In this document: positions 60,934 to 64,000 of the stretch, one piece after another
How the letters are laid out: each line of letters starts with the position of its first letter
Position numbering within the stretch: position 1 is the first letter of the stretch
Notes under the pieces: model-generated
The model's database searches: none
What the model saw: only the letters and a program-made list of their open reading frames with translations
What the model was told of the DNA's origin: nothing
Source of the DNA: Vreelandella arcis
Lineage (GTDB): Bacteria > Pseudomonadota > Gammaproteobacteria > Pseudomonadales > Halomonadaceae
Length of the DNA: 64,000 nucleotides
Assembly: GCF_900103865.1 (NCBI RefSeq)
Contig: NZ_FNII01000008.1
Location: 166,036 to 230,035, forward strand
Reading direction: 5' to 3'
Program-made: the position numbers and the translations under genes

Positions 60934-61617
60934 ATGCCCCTACCGCTCTGCTTGCTCTTCGACTCCGATGGCACCCTGGTCGACAGCGAGTGCCTGCTCG
61001 CCGAAGTGATGGCCGACCTCCTGCCAACCTTCAACCTGCCCTTTTCCGCCCGGCAATACATGGAGGAGTTCCGCGGCGTACGCTTCCGCACCATCGTCGA
61101 CACCCTCGGCGAACGCCACGGCGCCCTGAACGAAGAACGCTTCCCGTCGCTGGAGAGCGAGATGCGCCGCCTGATGGAACAACGCATGCGCGCCGAACTG
61201 CTACCCATCGACGGTATGCCGGAAGCACTGGAGGCCCTGGCCGCCCACCCCAAAGCGGTGGTCTCCAACGGCCCGGAGCGCAAGATTCGCTGCGCCATGG
61301 AAAGCACCGGCTTGGCATCCCACTTCGGCGACAACCTCTACAGCGCCTATACCCTGGGCGTGTGGAAGCCCGATCCGGGCCTCTACCGTCAGGCCGCCGA
61401 GGCCATGGGCCAAGCCCCCGAGCACTGCGTGGTGATCGACGATGCCGCCGTAGGCGTGGCCGCCGGACTGGCCGCCGGCATGCGGGTAATCCACCTCAAC
61501 CGCTTCCCCGGTGAGGAAACAACGCCGGACGGCGCCATCGCTATCCATCACGCCGGCGAGCTACCCACTGCCGTGGCCCAGCTCGCCACAAAGGAGAGCG
61601 TCCCTGACCCACTTTAA
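60934..61617 (+). CDS. HAD-family phosphatase, YieH-like (6-phosphogluconate phosphatase type)
   Basis: HAD subfamily IA: nucleophile and general acid in LLFDSDGTLVDSE (Asp 10 and 12), motif II VVSNGPERKIR (about 109-119), Lys in GVWKPDPGLY, and motif IV VVIDDAAVGVAA. The VSNGP and WKPDP segments match E. coli YieH, which acts on 6-phosphogluconate. ATG at 60934 has GAGAGG upstream. 227 residues. In this operon 6-phosphogluconate is the product of KguD, so a regulatory or overflow hydrolysis is plausible. Confidence 0.82.
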   Translation: MPLPLCLLFDSDGTLVDSECLLAEVMADLLPTFNLPFSARQYMEEFRGVRFRTIVDTLGERHGALNEERFPSLESEMRRLMEQRMRAELLPIDGMPEALEALAAHPKAVVSNGPERKIRCAMESTGLASHFGDNLYSAYTLGVWKPDPGLYRQAAEAMGQAPEHCVVIDDAAVGVAAGLAAGMRVIHLNRFPGEETTPDGAIAIHHAGELPTAVAQLATKESVPDPL

Positions 61618-61718
61618 CCGGCATGGCCGGGTGGCCATATTTACCCTGCCGGCTGCAACAAAGGGTGCGGCCAGGGCCTAACCCTGGCGGGGCCAGCGCA
61701 GACATCATCGCCCAGAGG

Positions 61719-61748
61719 CGCTACCGGTTCTCAGGCCGGTGGCGTTTA
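61719..61748 (+). terminator. terminator after the HAD gene
   Basis: Stem CGCTACCGG / CCGGTGGCG (one G-U pair), eight-base loop, then TTTATT. Overlaps the end of the convergent FAH gene. A smaller GCCAGGG / CCCTGGC hairpin lies at 61670-61688. Confidence 0.7.
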
Positions 61749-62411
61749 TTCCACCACGGTCGTCGTAACGTCCAAACCACCGGTTAGCGTTAAACGCAGC
61801 GTGGCGCCCCGCGGCAGCTCACCCACCCCTGAAGGGGTTCCTGTTAAAATAACGTCGCCGGGTTCTAAGGTGAAATGACGGCTCATTTCCGCGACCAGAG
61901 TGGGAATGGTAAAAATCATATCGGCCCCTTCCCCGTGCTGACGCTCCTCACCGTCGATCTCCAGCGTAAACGCCAGCGCATTCCAATTAGGTACACGGTT
62001 TAACGGTAAAAACGACGAGAGCGGGCACGCCCCGTCAAATGCCTTGGCAATTTCCCAGGGATGGCCTTTCTCTTTTAGCTGCATTTGTACATCGCGCAGC
62101 GTTAGATCAAGCGCCAAACCGAGTCCGATGATCGCCGCACTGGCTTCATCCGGTGTTGCATCACAGATCGTTTTCCCCACCAGCAGCGCTAACTCGACCT
62201 CGTAGTGAACCTCGCCACGACTGAAAGGCGGAGACAACGGCTGTTGGATATCCACAACGCTGGTCGCTGGCTTGATAAACAGCAGTGGCTCACTGGGAAT
62301 CGGGTTGTCCAATTCTTTAGCGTGGTCGACATAGTTGCGACCGACACAGACAACCTTGCCCAGCTCATGGGAAAACGCTTGACCATCCGTAAACTGGGGA
62401 ACAAAACGCAT
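61746..62411 (-). CDS. FAH-family hydrolase (acylpyruvase type)
   Basis: 221 residues of the fumarylacetoacetate-hydrolase fold. Near the N-terminus VVCVGRNYVDHAKELDNP is the FAHD1/YcgM motif, followed by the metal site HYEVELALLVG (two Glu) and the Asp in LALDLTLRDVQ. The final FTIPTLVAEMSRHFTLEPGDVILTGTPSGVG is standard. Substrate could be acylpyruvates or oxaloacetate (decarboxylation). I use ATG 62411, 11 bases after GGAG; GTG 62423 is an alternative. Not part of the kgu unit (opposite strand). Confidence 0.86.
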   Translation of the reverse strand: MRFVPQFTDGQAFSHELGKVVCVGRNYVDHAKELDNPIPSEPLLFIKPATSVVDIQQPLSPPFSRGEVHYEVELALLVGKTICDATPDEASAAIIGLGLALDLTLRDVQMQLKEKGHPWEIAKAFDGACPLSSFLPLNRVPNWNALAFTLEIDGEERQHGEGADMIFTIPTLVAEMSRHFTLEPGDVILTGTPSGVGELPRGATLRLTLTGGLDVTTTVVE

Positions 62412-62515
62412 GATGGGATTCACTCCTTATGGTGCGCACATTTAGATGCGCACCAGTCTACCCCACCCATGCGATTGTTCCACATTTCTCTGGTCGTCAA
62501 ACAAAGTGACTTAAC

Positions 62516-63490
62516 TTACGACCAAGCGTCGTTTGCCCCGTGGGCCAGGAAGTCGGGGCGCCGGGTTGGCGCTGCGAAAGGCGCACGGCAACGGTTATCC
62601 GGACGATTAAACACAAAGAAAACGTTGCTGCGCGGATCGGGGGACAGGTTGGCGTTAGATGCGTGCAGCGTGTTGCAGTCAAACAGCAGCAGCCCACCAG
62701 CCTTGCCTTTGGGCGCTTCGATACCGTGCTCCGCGACCAGCGCTGCTAGCGCTTCTTCACTCGGCACACCGATTTCCTGGGTTTTCAACGAGCGCTTATA
62801 GTTATCTTCCGGCGTTTCACCCAGGCACGGCACGAATTTTTTATGCGAACCAGGGATCAACATCAGCGGACCATTAAACTCGTGATTATCCGTCAGAATA
62901 AGTGACGCGCTCACCGCATGCATGTTGGGCATGCCATCTTCAGCGTGCCATGTCTCAAAGTCCGAGTGCCAATTAAAGCCCTTACCGGCAAACCCGGGTT
63001 TGTAGTTAATACGTGACTGATGCACGTAGGGATCCGCCCCGATTAGCTGCCGAGCAGCGCCCGCCAAGCGCTCATCGCGCGCCAATTCACCCAAACGCTC
63101 AGAGAGGAAATGCACGGCAAAGAGCGAACGGATTTCCTGGCTTTCAGGTTCAGTGATACTAAAGTCTTTGTCACGATAGGCATCGTGATTCATCAGTGAC
63201 TGCATTTCCCGACGCAGCTCATCGAGCTCTGAACCGGTAATCAGGTTGGGGATAAACAGAAACCCTTTGCGTTCGAACTCGTCGAGTTGCGCCTGGCTTA
63301 ATGGGCCTGATAAATGCTGCCCTTTCACCACTGCTTCTTGGCGCGGCTGCCAGAGTGAAGCGGGGGCATTTGCCAACCGAGATGGATAAGCATCCTTTGC
63401 TACCGCGGGTTGGGCAGACGGTATATCCGTCATTTCACTGTACTGCTTATGCGCGTTAACAACATTGAGAGGTGTGTTGCTCACTGCCAT
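62516..63490 (-). CDS. ectD: ectoine hydroxylase EctD
   Basis: Fe(II)/2-oxoglutarate dioxygenase that converts ectoine to 5-hydroxyectoine, an osmo- and thermoprotectant. The EctD signature FNWHSDFETWHAEDGMPNM (His about 174, Asp about 176) and the distal iron ligand in CNTLHASNANLS (about 274) are complete. The 2-oxoglutarate Arg lies in DPRSNVFFVFNR. Length 324 fits. Stands alone; ectABC is not in this window, the usual situation in Halomonas. GGAGTG precedes the ATG. Confidence 0.96.
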   Translation of the reverse strand: MAVSNTPLNVVNAHKQYSEMTDIPSAQPAVAKDAYPSRLANAPASLWQPRQEAVVKGQHLSGPLSQAQLDEFERKGFLFIPNLITGSELDELRREMQSLMNHDAYRDKDFSITEPESQEIRSLFAVHFLSERLGELARDERLAGAARQLIGADPYVHQSRINYKPGFAGKGFNWHSDFETWHAEDGMPNMHAVSASLILTDNHEFNGPLMLIPGSHKKFVPCLGETPEDNYKRSLKTQEIGVPSEEALAALVAEHGIEAPKGKAGGLLLFDCNTLHASNANLSPDPRSNVFFVFNRPDNRCRAPFAAPTRRPDFLAHGANDAWS

Positions 63491-63525
63491 CTAATCCACT
63501 CCTTGTATGATTAAATTTCAGATCA

Positions 63526-63553
63526 ATTATCTTGCAGTGCACAAGATAGACAA
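63526..63553 (-). promoter_or_regulatory. predicted ectD promoter with overlapping palindrome
   Basis: On the minus strand, -35 TTGTCT and -10 GATAAT are separated by 16 bases, 36 bases before the ATG. The inverted repeat TATCTTG - 7 bases - CAAGATA (63528-63548) spans the spacer and most of both elements, so a bound protein would block polymerase. Confidence 0.5.
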
Positions 63554-63660
63554 CTTCAGTTCCTCTGCAAGTCACACATGCATGTTTCGTAACGTGGGTT
63601 ACGTGAAAAAAATTCACTCTTTTTGGGCATTCTAACCAAGCGCACCCTTTCATCCTGAAT

Positions 63661-64000
63661 TCAAACATTAAGCGCAGCACCTGCGGTTTTTAGCGCCCCT
63701 GAATACTCTCCCAGGAACACTTGTGCCGGTGTCCGATACCCCAAGCGTTTTCTGGGGCGATTGTTCAGCTTGGCAACGACTCTCCTCAGTGCTGAGTCGC
63801 TCACCTTTCGGAAGTCCGTTCCTTTCGGGAAATACTGGCGAATCAGGCCGTTGGTATTTTCATTGGTACCACGCTGGCATGAGCGGTACGGGTCACAAAA
63901 ATAGGTCTTGGCCGAGACGGCCTTGGCAACCTGTCGGTGCTCAGCGAATTCCGAACCGTTATCCAAGGTGATGGTCTGCACTGCGCCTCGGCGTGGTTCT
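63661..64000 (-). mobile_element. IS30-family transposase, C-terminal part (cut by the window edge)
   Basis: The frame is open to the right edge. Its end contains QTITLDNGSEFAEH (a DDE-type Asp/Glu segment) and the family-typical YFCDPYRSCQRGTNENTNGLIRQYFPKGTDF, then LNNRPRKRLGYRTPAQVF. This is the IS30 integrase core. The 5' part lies outside. The end of the element should be within 63491-63660, but I could not fix the terminal inverted repeat without the other end. Confidence 0.9.

Noticed and set aside
63491..63660. Terminal inverted repeat of the IS30 element
   Set aside because: Needs the other end of the element, which is outside the window; no end could be assigned with confidence.

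Overview
The window is a chromosomal segment of a halophilic gammaproteobacterium, most likely Halomonas or a close relative (Halomonadaceae). The main pointers are an ectoine hydroxylase gene (ectD), a BCCT-type betaine/choline transporter, a FabY-type ketoacyl synthase, a Pseudomonas-like Mg-type HemB, and gene neighbourhoods shared with Pseudomonas and Halomonas (ubiE-ubiJ-ubiB-hisE-tatABC, coaD-ferredoxin, polA-thrB). I see no rRNA, tRNA or CRISPR array.

Layout, 1-25.7 kb: housekeeping genes. tadA (cut by the left edge) diverges from tesB. A short-form malic enzyme and rpmE follow on the minus strand. Then priA, argS and a SPOR-domain protein, the hslVU protease, and a long plus-strand run DUF971-ubiE-ubiJ-ubiB-hisE-tatA-tatB-tatC covering ubiquinone synthesis, histidine synthesis and Tat export. 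elbB (minus), hemB and ppk1 (plus) come next, then the divergent metE/metR pair and an RstBA-like two-component system whose kinase gene overlaps metR tail to tail.

Layout, 25.7-52.5 kb: transport and envelope genes. Very small proteins, an Atg22/UMF1-like MFS protein and a BCCT transporter followed by a 48-residue membrane protein are found here. An AEC permease and a minus-strand run (TrmB-like methyltransferase, SMR pump, dacB, dgkA, glnE) follow. The plus strand then has fabY-coaD-ferredoxin-MATE, an AtoE-type fatty-acid transporter, a YciA-like thioesterase and a voltage-sensor-like membrane protein. A MocR regulator diverges from a LysE exporter with related palindromes at both start codons. 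polA diverges from thrB-speA.

Layout, 52.6-61.7 kb: an accessory sugar-acid island, visibly more GC-rich than its surroundings. It holds a PtxS-like LacI regulator, kguE, kguK and kguD (2-ketogluconate to 6-phosphogluconate), a second LacI regulator, a complete DctP-DctQ-DctM TRAP transporter, and a YieH-like HAD phosphatase predicted to act on a phosphorylated sugar acid. In Pseudomonas the kgu operon uses an MFS permease (KguT). Here a TRAP system seems to take that place. Two nearly identical 18-bp operator-like sites flank the first lacI gene, and a different palindrome precedes the second.

Layout, 61.7-64 kb: an FAH-family hydrolase, ectD with a palindrome lying across its predicted promoter, and the 3' part of an IS30-family transposase running off the right edge.
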